Source of the DNA: Candidatus Atribacter fermentans
GTDB taxonomy: Bacteria > Atribacterota > Atribacteria > Atribacterales > Atribacteraceae
NCBI GenBank assembly: GCA_012517485.1
Contig: JAAYUT010000515.1
Span: 1-11,578 of the forward strand
DNA: 11,578 nt
Direction: 5' to 3'
Below are positions 1 to 7,031 of the stretch, in pieces; within the stretch, counting starts at the first letter, position 1, and every line of letters starts with the position of its first letter. The notes beneath the pieces are model-generated. The model was given only the letters and a program-made list of their open reading frames with translations, ran no database searches and was not told where the DNA came from. A program made the position numbers and the translations under genes.

Positions 1-67
1 AAACACCTGAAAGACGCGATTTACCTCTTCGTAATGGTTTAACAGGCACAATAGTCCAAAGGGTCAT
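1..67 (-). CDS. cofC: CofC/FbiD, F420 precursor guanylyltransferase (5' end only)
   Basis: Only the first 22 codons are in the window; the gene continues past the left edge. The ATG at 67-65 overlaps the cofD stop as ATGA. The visible protein begins MTLWTIVPVKPLRRGKSRLS, which is the typical start of the CofC family: a short hydrophobic strand (WTIVPVKP), then the basic K-x-x-RGKSRL loop that contacts nucleotide in this nucleotidyltransferase fold. CofC joins GTP to 2-phospholactate, phosphoenolpyruvate or 3-phosphoglycerate to make the GDP-activated intermediate that CofD, encoded just upstream, transfers to Fo. There is no strong ribosome binding site, so translation probably reinitiates after cofD. 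The substrate cannot be told from 22 residues. Family assignment rests on the short motif plus its position directly after cofD. Confidence 0.88.
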   Translation of the reverse strand, partial: MTLWTIVPVKPLRRGKSRLSGV

Positions 68-1008
68 TGTAAATTATTCTCAAGAAACCTTAAAATTTCA
101 CCGGCTAAACGAATTTTAGCATTATTATCACCCATCATTATATCTGTTCTAAAGGTCTTTATTCCCAGATTATTAATTTCATTACTCTCATTCTCGTTTT
201 TATTATCAATTACCAAAATATCAATAATTTCTTTGTATACTTCGGCAACAGCTCGAGCCGAAGGTTCTAAACCAAAATTCCTAAAAAGTTTTGCAGCAGG
301 TCCTTTTACTGCATCATTGCCAATAATTGGAGAAACCGCAACAACTTTTTTCTTCTTTATTTCTTTTTCAACATTACGTAATTTAAGAATTGGGAAAATA
401 CTTAACCATGGGTTTGAAGGACAAAAAAGGATAATATCTGAATTAATAATTGCGCTTATTGCTTCTTTTGTCATAGAAGCATCTTTAATAATTGAGTAGT
501 TGATATTCTCAACTTCAGGTTCAAATTTGTATTTAACAAAATATTCTTGAAAATCTAATATACCGAACTTTCTTGTATTGATTTTTGTGGAAGCTTTTTC
601 ATCACTCATAGGTAAAATATGGTGGTTGAGACCTAAAGAGGTACCAATCATCTCTGTAGCTTTGGTTAACGAGATACCTGAACGCAATAGATAAGACCTA
701 TAAAGATTTAATGCAAAATCAAGATCTCCCAGGTGAAACCAAATGTCTTCGCCTAAATTTCGTAGTTCTCCCAGGATTCGGAAAGAATCGTTAGCCCTCC
801 CATATCCCCTGATTGGATCAGATATTTCAGCTAAGTTATAAATAATTGAATCGATATCTGGGGATATGTGTAAACCGTAAAAATCGAAATCGTCGCCAGT
901 ATTAACAATTACGGTTAAATAATCTTTTGGTAAGATTTTTGCCAACCCATATACTAGTTTTGCCCCCCCTACTCCACCTGCAAGTGCAGTTACCTTAGGG
1001 TAATTCAT
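64..1008 (-). CDS. cofD: CofD/FbiA, 2-phospho-L-lactate (or PEP) transferase of F420 synthesis
   Basis: This 314-residue protein transfers the phospholactyl or phosphoenolpyruvyl moiety from the GDP-activated donor made by CofC to the deazaflavin Fo, giving F420-0 or dehydro-F420-0. Visible family motifs are the glycine loop GGVGGAK (11-17), NTGDD (36-40), HISPDIDSIIYNLA (47-60, acidic metal-site region), FCPSNPWLSIFPIL (195-208) and VSPIIGNDAVKGPAAKL (225-241). Length is normal for the family. It starts 3 bases after the cofE stop, with an AGGT element at 1017-1014 overlapping that stop, which suggests translational coupling. Between residues about 270 and 285 there is an Asn/Glu-rich loop (NKNENESNEINN) that looks like a lineage-specific insertion. 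Whether the substrate is 2-phospholactate, PEP or 3-phosphoglycerate cannot be read from the sequence. The enzyme is cytoplasmic. Confidence 0.95.
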   Translation of the reverse strand: MNYPKVTALAGGVGGAKLVYGLAKILPKDYLTVIVNTGDDFDFYGLHISPDIDSIIYNLAEISDPIRGYGRANDSFRILGELRNLGEDIWFHLGDLDFALNLYRSYLLRSGISLTKATEMIGTSLGLNHHILPMSDEKASTKINTRKFGILDFQEYFVKYKFEPEVENINYSIIKDASMTKEAISAIINSDIILFCPSNPWLSIFPILKLRNVEKEIKKKKVVAVSPIIGNDAVKGPAAKLFRNFGLEPSARAVAEVYKEIIDILVIDNKNENESNEINNLGIKTFRTDIMMGDNNAKIRLAGEILRFLENNLQ

Positions 1009-1011
1009 TAT

Positions 1012-1797
1012 TTACCTGAAAAGATCTTCTTTTTTAGGGCGTATTAATTCCGACATTTTCCCTTCCCTTAATTTATACGGAAATCCCCTTGCTATCACCA
1101 CTGGAATCCCTTCTTTTGATTGTCCCATAAGGAGAGATGCACCCGCAGCCAATTCATCGGATGCTGCGACCATAGTAACTTTTAATTTGAAACCAAAAAG
1201 GTCTTCGTTTCCCCTTAAGTCTACCAATCCGGGGATGCCAGAAATTCCGATTGTCATCCCTATTGTCCCATTTCGCCATGCTCTTCCATGAGAGTCAATT
1301 ATCAACACCCCGATCTGTTTGCGCAAATCTGAACTAATTCTCTGTCGAATAATTTCTGCAGATAAATCAGGATTTTCAGGAAGCAATAAATAGGTTTCTT
1401 CGTTATTATCTGATTGTGGATCAGTATTCGAGTGGTCAATTCCTGCATTTGCGCAGATAAATCCGTTTTTATGCTCAACAATCAGTGTATTTTTTTTGGC
1501 CCTTAATACGCGATTGCTTTCGTTCAAAACAAGTTGCACAAATCTAGGATCTTTACCTGAAATTAAGGAATAGTAATATGCACGAAATCCCGGTTTTACC
1601 AGACTTAATATTCGGTAGCGGTTTTCCGATTTTGAAATTATTTTTTGGGTTATTACAAGAATATCTTGATCTTTAATTTCTAAGTTGTTCTTTTTACATA
1701 AATCTAAAATTAACGATGCAATATCATCGCCAGGTCTGACTAGGGGAAAGTTCAGAAGGCCAAATAATTCAATTTTTTTTGAATTTTTAGTCGTCAT
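1012..1797 (-). CDS. cofE: CofE, coenzyme F420-0:L-glutamate ligase
   Basis: This 261-residue ligase adds gamma-linked glutamates to F420-0 using GTP and divalent metal. Family signatures are LVITQKIISKSENR (47-60), CANAGIDHSN (115-124), LLLPENPDLSA (137-147), IIDSHGRAWRNG (166-177), DLRGNEDLFG (193-202) and ASDELAAGASLLMGQ (212-226), followed by PVVIARG (232-238). It is the stand-alone, archaeal-length form. The C-terminal nitroreductase-like domain fused to it in actinobacterial FbiB is absent, so dehydro-F420 reduction, if needed, must be done by another protein. The ATG directly abuts the npdG stop (TAGATG, zero gap), with a weak GGA upstream, pointing to coupling. It is the third gene of a five-gene minus-strand operon. 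The assignment is secure; the length of the glutamate tail it makes cannot be predicted. Confidence 0.95.
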   Translation of the reverse strand: MTTKNSKKIELFGLLNFPLVRPGDDIASLILDLCKKNNLEIKDQDILVITQKIISKSENRYRILSLVKPGFRAYYYSLISGKDPRFVQLVLNESNRVLRAKKNTLIVEHKNGFICANAGIDHSNTDPQSDNNEETYLLLPENPDLSAEIIRQRISSDLRKQIGVLIIDSHGRAWRNGTIGMTIGISGIPGLVDLRGNEDLFGFKLKVTMVAASDELAAGASLLMGQSKEGIPVVIARGFPYKLREGKMSELIRPKKEDLFR

Positions 1798-2457
1798 CTA
1801 TATTCCAACAATTTTCACACCTGCGGTTTTAACTCCAAACTCTTTATTAATCCCAATGAGTATTGAGGTTAATCCTTCTACAACAACACTATTCTCTATT
1901 GGACCAGCATCATATGCAACCATTCCTGCTTTCTTTATGAGTTCAATTACAATCCTTCGGGCTTCTTTTGATGTACCACAAACTAAGACATCGCAACCTA
2001 TGTCGTCGTTTGATAATAATCTTTCGTACGAGATATTTTGAAATGCGGTGACGACCTCAGTGGTTTCTTCGACAACAGCTTTTGCTTCCAAACCAGCGCT
2101 ACCCGCATGAGGCATTTGAACTTTGGTAACTTTCGGGGGAACTAAAGGTACAGTAACATCAATCAGTATTTTTCCTTTAATGTTGTCTTTTATTTGCTGC
2201 AGCATTGGAATGTGAAATTCAAAAGGTATGGTTAGAACGACAATATCCCCTTCGTTGGCAGCCGAATTATTATCCATAGCTTTTACATTTGGATAATTAC
2301 TATTTAATAGTGAATTAATTTCAGCTGCAGCAGCACTGGCTTTCTCAATTTGCCTTGATCCTATGATCACATCAAAACCAGCCCTTGCCCATCTATAAGC
2401 AAGTCCTTTTCCTTCTTTACCAGTTCCGCCAATTATAGAAATTTTATTGATCGTCAT
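1798..2457 (-). CDS. npdG: NpdG/Fno, NADPH:coenzyme F420 oxidoreductase
   Basis: This 219-residue Rossmann-fold enzyme exchanges hydride between NADP(H) and F420. The nucleotide-binding loop is GGTGKEGKGLA (10-20). It is followed by IGSRQ (32-36), whose Ser-Arg pair is typical of binding the 2'-phosphate of NADP rather than NAD. Further family blocks are DIVVLTIPFE (71-80), DVTVPLVPP (100-108), CDVLVCG (155-161) and DAGPIENS (183-190), the last lining the F420 pocket in the archaeal enzyme. Length matches archaeal Fno. The ATG lies 11 bases after the ssnA stop, with AGGA overlapping that stop, a good Shine-Dalgarno. In bacteria this enzyme normally runs toward reduced F420, supplying F420H2-dependent reductases; none of those is in the window. 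Its place inside the cof operon strongly supports F420 rather than another flavin as substrate. Confidence 0.93.
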   Translation of the reverse strand: MTINKISIIGGTGKEGKGLAYRWARAGFDVIIGSRQIEKASAAAAEINSLLNSNYPNVKAMDNNSAANEGDIVVLTIPFEFHIPMLQQIKDNIKGKILIDVTVPLVPPKVTKVQMPHAGSAGLEAKAVVEETTEVVTAFQNISYERLLSNDDIGCDVLVCGTSKEARRIVIELIKKAGMVAYDAGPIENSVVVEGLTSILIGINKEFGVKTAGVKIVGI

Positions 2458-2468
2458 TATGTTTTATC

Positions 2469-3815
2469 CTAAAACTTAGATTGGTATCTTTTCCAGACGT
2501 TTTTTGATAATTCTAATGCTTTTACATAAATTTCATTCTCAGATAGACCAACAATCTCTCTATCTTTCATCAACCATTTTCCTTTAACCATCGTGTGCGT
2601 CACCATCGAATCCCGAAATCCAAAAAGGATATGCCATGGCAGATTATTCTTGTTCATCTCTGTAATTGGTTGATAATCAACAAGAATCAAATCAGCCTGG
2701 TAATCCGGTTGTATTTTTCCAATTAATTGATTTTTAAATAAATGAGTGGCGAGTTTACTATTGTTTTCAATCGCTATTTTTGTTATTAAATTTCCTTTCA
2801 TAGATTGCGGATCTCTTTTTTCTATTTTATGAACAAGATAACAAGTTCGCCACTCGTCCCACATCGCATTTGAGAATCCATCATTTCCAAGGCAAACCTT
2901 AATTCCCAATCCAAGCATTTTTTCGATATCAGGGATTCCAACTGCATTATTCATATTCGATCGTGGCTGATGGGTAATCCACGCTTCTTTTTCCTTTATT
3001 ATTTCCATTTCTTTATCATTCAGGTGAACGCCATGAACAAGAATGGAGTCTTTTCCAATTAACCCGTATTTTTCCAATCGCTCAATTACTCTTAAACCCG
3101 ATTTTTTTATACTATCTTCTTCATCAGATGCATCTTCAGCAACATGGATATGAATTCCATGCCCCTTTGGGAGATTTGCTTTAATTAATTCTAGTGTTTT
3201 ATTTGAAATCGTTAATCCTGCATGTACTCCAAATGAGGCATTAACCAATCTTTGCCTTTCTTCAATAGTTTCAATCTTTTTAATGATTCTTGAATTTTCA
3301 TTGATAGATTGAGTGGTTCCTAAGTCCCCGTAACGATCTGTAACTTCATAAGAAACAATACCTCTCACGCCTGTCTGATAAAATGCATCGCAAATGGCAT
3401 CAAGTGATCCTTCTACGCAATTAGGAGATGCATGATGATCAAACAATGTTGTGGTTCCATGTTTTATTGCATCAATTAGACAGACTAATGCACAATATTT
3501 TACGTCCTCAATTTCTAATGACGAATCAAGCGGCCACCATAATTTATTTAATATTTCAGTAAAATTACGTGGAGAAGTTCCCGGGATATTCAATCCTCGT
3601 GAAAACAAACCGTAAAAATGTGTGTGTGCGCAGATCATGCCAGGCATTAAGATTTTTGCACCTGCATCAAAGATAGGTTCGCCTGGATATTTTTTTAATA
3701 CTTTCTCGTGGTCATCGATTTCAATTATTTTATCTTCTAAAATAACAACATCTTTATTTAAGATGATCGGAGATATTTCAGCCCAAGAAATAATTGTTGA
3801 ATTAGTAATGATCAT
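2469..3815 (-). CDS. ssnA: SsnA-like amidohydrolase (TRZ/ATZ superfamily)
   Basis: This 448-residue metal-dependent hydrolase has the (beta/alpha)8 amidohydrolase fold. Numbering from the upstream in-frame GTG, the metal ligands are HTH (66-68), HVAED (226-230, with the H-x-x-E pair), H263 in LVHGVHL and D314 in LGNDG. The composite small beta domain appears at both ends (KILMPGMICAH and ADLILVD). The blocks LFDHHASP, GSLDAICDAF, YEVTDRYG and HQPRSNMNNAVG closely match SsnA, a family linked in other bacteria to labile selenium-dependent molybdenum hydroxylases and purine breakdown. Its own reaction is not established. The start is set at ATG 3815 because AGAGG lies at 3825-3821, five bases upstream; the GTG at 3821 sits inside that site. 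It is the first gene of the F420 operon, an unusual partner. Alternatives are guanine or 8-oxoguanine-type deaminases, which the SsnA-like blocks make less likely. Confidence 0.82.
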   Translation of the reverse strand: MIITNSTIISWAEISPIILNKDVVILEDKIIEIDDHEKVLKKYPGEPIFDAGAKILMPGMICAHTHFYGLFSRGLNIPGTSPRNFTEILNKLWWPLDSSLEIEDVKYCALVCLIDAIKHGTTTLFDHHASPNCVEGSLDAICDAFYQTGVRGIVSYEVTDRYGDLGTTQSINENSRIIKKIETIEERQRLVNASFGVHAGLTISNKTLELIKANLPKGHGIHIHVAEDASDEEDSIKKSGLRVIERLEKYGLIGKDSILVHGVHLNDKEMEIIKEKEAWITHQPRSNMNNAVGIPDIEKMLGLGIKVCLGNDGFSNAMWDEWRTCYLVHKIEKRDPQSMKGNLITKIAIENNSKLATHLFKNQLIGKIQPDYQADLILVDYQPITEMNKNNLPWHILFGFRDSMVTHTMVKGKWLMKDREIVGLSENEIYVKALELSKNVWKRYQSKF

Positions 3816-3900
3816 ATTCACCTCTTAATTATTTTAGCATACAAGATTTTTTTATAAAAAGATGGATATAATTCAATGAGTATATTATTAGGAGAGAACA
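3816..3900. promoter_or_regulatory. Divergent promoter region between ssnA and the M20 peptidase operon
   Basis: These 85 bases must start two operons. For the plus strand there is a perfect -10 TATAAT at 3867-3872, but no good -35 at 16-18 bp spacing. A start near 3879 would leave a leader of about 20 bases. For the minus strand there are two candidates: TGCTAAAAT (extended -10) at 3839-3831, whose start would fall in the Shine-Dalgarno of ssnA, and TATAAA at 3856-3851, which gives a more usual leader. A fully self-complementary AT tract TTTTTATAAAAA lies at 3849-3860 between the two -10 elements. The two promoters appear to overlap, so the operons could influence each other. Confidence 0.45.
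3821..3825 (-). promoter_or_regulatory. Ribosome binding site that fixes the ssnA start
   Basis: AGAGG reads on the minus strand, followed by five bases and ATG at 3815. The longest open frame would begin at GTG 3821, but that codon overlaps this element and has no site of its own, so the ATG is the better start. Confidence 0.75.
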
Positions 3901-5271
3901 ATGGATATGCGCAATGCTGCGATAAAATATGCCGAAAATAATTATCAACAAACAATTTCATTTCTTGATGAAATAATATCGATTCCCTCGATATCAACCC
4001 AGCCCGAAAATTCTGCGGATATGCAAATATGTGCAAACCGCCTGACCAAAAAATTTCATGAGTTGGGTTTTGATCATATTCAACTTTTCCCTACGCAAAA
4101 ACATCCAATTATTTATGCTGATTTTTTAAATGCTGGTCCTCAAAAACCAACTTTATTAATTTATGGACATTACGATGTCCAACCAATTGATCCTATCGAT
4201 CTCTGGACGAGCGAACCGTTTAAATCACGCATCGATGGTGATTATCTATATTCACGCGGATCTTCAGACATGAAAGGCCAAATCGTTGCTTGTTTGGCAG
4301 CAATTGAGGCAGTTATAAAAACAGGTCGTTTACCCGTAAATATCAAATACATAATTGAAGGCGAAGAAGAAATTGGTTCTCCTAATCTCAAGCCTTTCCT
4401 TGAGTCGCACAAGGAGCTTTTAAAATCCGATGTCGCACTTAATCCTGACTGCGGGATGGTTGGCATCAACGTTCCTACTATCGTTTATGGTTTACGAGGA
4501 CTGGCTTATTTTGAATTAAAGGTTTTTGGTCCAGATCATGATTTGCATTCTGGCGTCTTTGGTGGCGTTGTGCATAATCCTGCACAAGTATTGATTGATT
4601 TAATAGCCAAAATGCATGATAACAATGGCAAAATCACTCTTCCCCACTTTTACGATGACGTCTTGCAACTTTCTGAAAAAGAAAAATTAGAGCTTAACCG
4701 ATTAAATCTTGATGATTCATACTATAAAGCTCAAACTGGAGTGATAAATACATGGGGAGAAAAAGGTTATTCAGCTGTTGAAAGAATTGGAGCCCGCCCG
4801 ACACTTGAGGTTAATGGATTCTTATCTGGATTTACGGGTACTGGCGCAAAAACCATAATTCCAGCAATGGCAATGGCTAAATTATCTACAAGGTTAGTTC
4901 CAAACCAAGATCCAGAAAAAGTCCATCAACAACTCCTCGATTTTGTGAAGGCGAATATACCTAATACAGTCCGATGGGAATTATCGATGTTAAGCGGCGG
5001 ACATCCAAGTATATCGGACACTAGCATTCCTGAAGCCATTGCCCTTTCAAAAGCTCTTGAGACAGTGTGGGGCAAAAAACCAATTTATAAACGTGAAGGT
5101 GGTTCTGTACCGGTCGTAGCAGATATGCAGCAAATCCTGGGCATTGATTCTGTATTAACAGGTTTTGGACTCCCCGATGACAATATACACTCTCCAAACG
5201 AACGGCTGCATTTACCTACCTGGCGTAAAGGGATAGATGCATTAATCTATTTCTTCTTAAACCTGGAATAG
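3901..5271 (+). CDS. M20-family metallodipeptidase (carnosinase/DUG1-like)
   Basis: This 456-residue cytoplasmic two-zinc peptidase of family M20 probably cleaves dipeptides. The zinc and catalytic residues are all visible: H90 and D92 in GHYDVQP, bridging D123 in SRGSSDMKG, general base E156 and zinc ligand E157 in EGEEEIGS (153-160), D183 in NPDCGM, and H430 in DDNIHSPNE. The dimerisation (lid) domain spans roughly 196-315 and carries DLHSG (214-218, His contributing to the partner's active site) and the substrate-side block NGFLSGFTGTGAKTIIP (305-321). GGSVPV (400-405) is the typical substrate loop. No signal peptide is seen. The start is well supported by AGGAGAG at 3890-3896, four bases before ATG. 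It is the first gene of a long plus-strand operon and is likely a general peptide-recycling enzyme. Exact substrate is unknown. Confidence 0.92.
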   Translation: MDMRNAAIKYAENNYQQTISFLDEIISIPSISTQPENSADMQICANRLTKKFHELGFDHIQLFPTQKHPIIYADFLNAGPQKPTLLIYGHYDVQPIDPIDLWTSEPFKSRIDGDYLYSRGSSDMKGQIVACLAAIEAVIKTGRLPVNIKYIIEGEEEIGSPNLKPFLESHKELLKSDVALNPDCGMVGINVPTIVYGLRGLAYFELKVFGPDHDLHSGVFGGVVHNPAQVLIDLIAKMHDNNGKITLPHFYDDVLQLSEKEKLELNRLNLDDSYYKAQTGVINTWGEKGYSAVERIGARPTLEVNGFLSGFTGTGAKTIIPAMAMAKLSTRLVPNQDPEKVHQQLLDFVKANIPNTVRWELSMLSGGHPSISDTSIPEAIALSKALETVWGKKPIYKREGGSVPVVADMQQILGIDSVLTGFGLPDDNIHSPNERLHLPTWRKGIDALIYFFLNLE

Positions 5272-5277
5272 ATAAAT

Positions 5278-6162
5278 ATGAAAATAAATGATCTAAAAAT
5301 GCCCTCTTATGGAGGTCAAGCATTAATAGAGGGTGTATTAATGCGTGGAAAAAAATATCTTGCAGCTGCTTTTAGAGAACCTGATGGTTCGATAAGAGTT
5401 GTAAACGAAGAGTTAAGTGGTATTTATAAATCGAGATTGGTAAGACTTCCCTTTTTACGAGGTTTAGTTATTTTATGGGACGCTCTTGGGCTTGGAATGA
5501 AATACATAACTATCTCAGCAAATATTCAGACTGGCGAAAATGAAAAGCTCGAAGGACCCGCAATTGCCTTCACTGTTTTGTTTTCATTTGCTCTAGCCAT
5601 TGGGTTTTTCTTTCTATTGCCTGCTGGAGTTGCCGCGGTATTTCAAAAATATTCAGGAATTTCACCCTTTTTTACGAATTTATTTGAAGGATTAATCAGG
5701 CTCATTTTAATTATCTTGTATATTTGGCTTGTTGGAAAGAACAAGGATATTCACCGTGTTTTTTCATATCATGGCGCAGAGCATAAAACGATCAATGCGT
5801 TTGAAGCTGGAGCAAATTTACTTCCTGAAGAGGTTTCAAAATTTCCGTTATATCATCCGCGTTGCGGAACTGGTTTTATATTGATTTTGGTCATTTTCTC
5901 AATTATCTTATTTACAATTATTGGTCCAATACCAAATTTAGTAATTCGTCTAATTTCTAGGGTTGTCCTTATTCCAATCTTAGTCATGATTGCATATGAA
6001 TATATGAGATTTGCGTCAAATTATATATCTCACCCTTTTTTAAGAATTCTCTCGATGCCTGGAATGTTGCTCCAACGGTTGACAACTAATGAACCATCAA
6101 TCGAGATCCTTGAGGTATCAATTGCAGCATTTAAAACAATGTATGAATTAGAAAACAGGTAA
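5278..6162 (+). CDS. DUF1385 (YqhQ-like) polytopic membrane protein, function unknown
   Basis: This 294-residue membrane protein belongs to the DUF1385 family (B. subtilis YqhQ), whose function is not established. Conserved blocks are GGQALIEGVLMRG (12-24), LPFLRG (57-62), YHGAEHKTINAFE (164-176), HPRCGT (193-198) and YEYMRF (240-245). Hydrophobic segments lie at about 95-120, 132-153, 199-218 and 221-241. This layout puts the N-terminal block, the His/Glu/Cys-rich loop between segments two and three, and the C-terminus on the same side of the membrane, probably the cytoplasm given nearby Lys and Arg residues. H165, H169, H193 and C196 could bind a metal, which is inference only. It starts six bases after the peptidase stop, with GGA at 5265-5267, so it is co-translated with the operon. 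Confidence 0.85.
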   Translation: MKINDLKMPSYGGQALIEGVLMRGKKYLAAAFREPDGSIRVVNEELSGIYKSRLVRLPFLRGLVILWDALGLGMKYITISANIQTGENEKLEGPAIAFTVLFSFALAIGFFFLLPAGVAAVFQKYSGISPFFTNLFEGLIRLILIILYIWLVGKNKDIHRVFSYHGAEHKTINAFEAGANLLPEEVSKFPLYHPRCGTGFILILVIFSIILFTIIGPIPNLVIRLISRVVLIPILVMIAYEYMRFASNYISHPFLRILSMPGMLLQRLTTNEPSIEILEVSIAAFKTMYELENR

Positions 6163-6163
6163 A

Positions 6164-6562
6164 GTGAAATCAACACTACCAGTCAAGATGTTCATCTTTG
6201 GAGTTTTATCTGGAATATTGATCTCCAGTGTACTATTACTCATAATAGATAAAAACAACTCTAATAATTCTTTTACCTCTGCAGAATTAAATCAACAGCC
6301 AAATCTACTTAACGTTTCCGTATCCTCTAAAGAGTGTTTTTCATTACCTGAACCTCAATCAAAAAGCAAATTGATAAATTTAAACACTGCAGACTTGACA
6401 GAGTTAGACACACTTCCAGGAATCGGAGAGGTTAAAGCAAGAAATATAATTTTATGGCGGGACAAGTATGGCGGTTTTAAAGATATTTCAGAACTAATGT
6501 ACGTTTCTGGGATTAGTGATAATATTTTTCAAGGATTGTGTCATTTGATCAGCGCACCATGA
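6164..6562 (+). CDS. comEA: Minimal ComEA-like helix-hairpin-helix protein, membrane anchored
   Basis: This short 132-residue protein has one N-terminal transmembrane segment (about 9-28), a polar Asn/Ser/Gln-rich linker (30-68) and a C-terminal ComEA-type double helix-hairpin-helix domain (70-130). The domain contains LINLNTADLTELDTLPGIGEVKA-type features: NLNTAD (72-77), LPGIGEVKA (84-92), YGGFKDISEL (102-111) and VSGIS (114-118). In ComEA such domains bind double-stranded DNA outside the membrane during transformation. The SLBB domain found in the longer Bacillus ComEA is missing. No ComEC or ComEB is in the window, so a role in DNA uptake is possible but not shown. The start is GTG 6164, with AGG at 6157-6159 in the last sense codon of the preceding gene. 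The ATG at 6188 lacks a site and would begin inside the membrane segment. Confidence 0.8.
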   Translation: MKSTLPVKMFIFGVLSGILISSVLLLIIDKNNSNNSFTSAELNQQPNLLNVSVSSKECFSLPEPQSKSKLINLNTADLTELDTLPGIGEVKARNIILWRDKYGGFKDISELMYVSGISDNIFQGLCHLISAP

Positions 6563-6574
6563 TTAGGAGAAATT

Positions 6575-7021
6575 ATGTCATTAAAAAATCAAATAGAAAA
6601 TGACCTTCATGAATTTATGCGAACGAAAAACGAAATTGGACGAAACACGCTTCGTATGGTTTTATCCTCTGTTAAACTTTTTGAAATTGAAAAAACAATT
6701 CAAGCAGATGATGCTGTTATACTTTCACTCATTCAAAAAGAAATTAAGACCAGGCGGGATTCATTGATTGAATTCGAAAAAGGAAATAGACCCGACCTAA
6801 TCAAATCCACTAATGTAGAGATTGGCATTTTGGAGAATTATTTGCCTGAACAATTATCGGACGCTGAAATAGAAAGAATTGTCAGCAAATGCATCCTTGA
6901 TAATGGATTTGCAACACCTGCTGATATGGGGAAAGCAATGAAAGCAGTCCTTCCTCTTCTTTCTGGAAAAGCACCGTCCGATAAAGTTAGTTCAATTGTT
7001 CGTAAAAAACTGATTGGCTAG
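6575..7021 (+). CDS. yqeY: GatB/YqeY-domain protein
   Basis: This 148-residue, all-helical protein has the full length of the stand-alone YqeY family. The family is related to the C-terminal tail domain of the amidotransferase subunit GatB, where it helps recognise tRNA. The free-standing form has no settled role. Visible hallmarks are the basic central helix KEIKTRRDSLIEFEKGNRPDL (55-75), the block ILENYLPEQLS (85-95) and ADMGKAMKAVLP (116-127), with the C-terminal helix SDKVSSIVRKKL. AGGAGA at 6565-6570 gives it the best internal ribosome binding site of the operon, so it may be made at higher levels than its neighbours. In B. subtilis yqeY lies a few genes upstream of phoH-pgpH-ybeY-dgkA. 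Here it directly precedes pgpH and phoH is absent. Confidence 0.92.
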   Translation: MSLKNQIENDLHEFMRTKNEIGRNTLRMVLSSVKLFEIEKTIQADDAVILSLIQKEIKTRRDSLIEFEKGNRPDLIKSTNVEIGILENYLPEQLSDAEIERIVSKCILDNGFATPADMGKAMKAVLPLLSGKAPSDKVSSIVRKKLIG

Positions 7022-7031
7022 AATCAGATAA

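Noticed and set aside
1685..2041. Plus-strand open frame of 118 codons opposite cofE/npdG
   Set aside because: It runs antisense to two well-identified genes, and its translation shows no recognisable domain.
3849..3860. TTTTTATAAAAA palindrome as a protein operator on its own
   Set aside because: A 12-base all-A/T palindrome is easily expected by chance in this composition; noted only as part of the divergent region.
3818..4036. Minus-strand open frame across the ssnA/M20 gap
   Set aside because: It lies opposite the start of the M20 peptidase, has no family look and no ribosome binding site, and ends over the promoter region.
6188..6562. ATG 6188 as the comEA start
   Set aside because: No ribosome binding site precedes it and it would remove the basic residues before the membrane helix; GTG 6164 has AGG and tight coupling to the previous gene.
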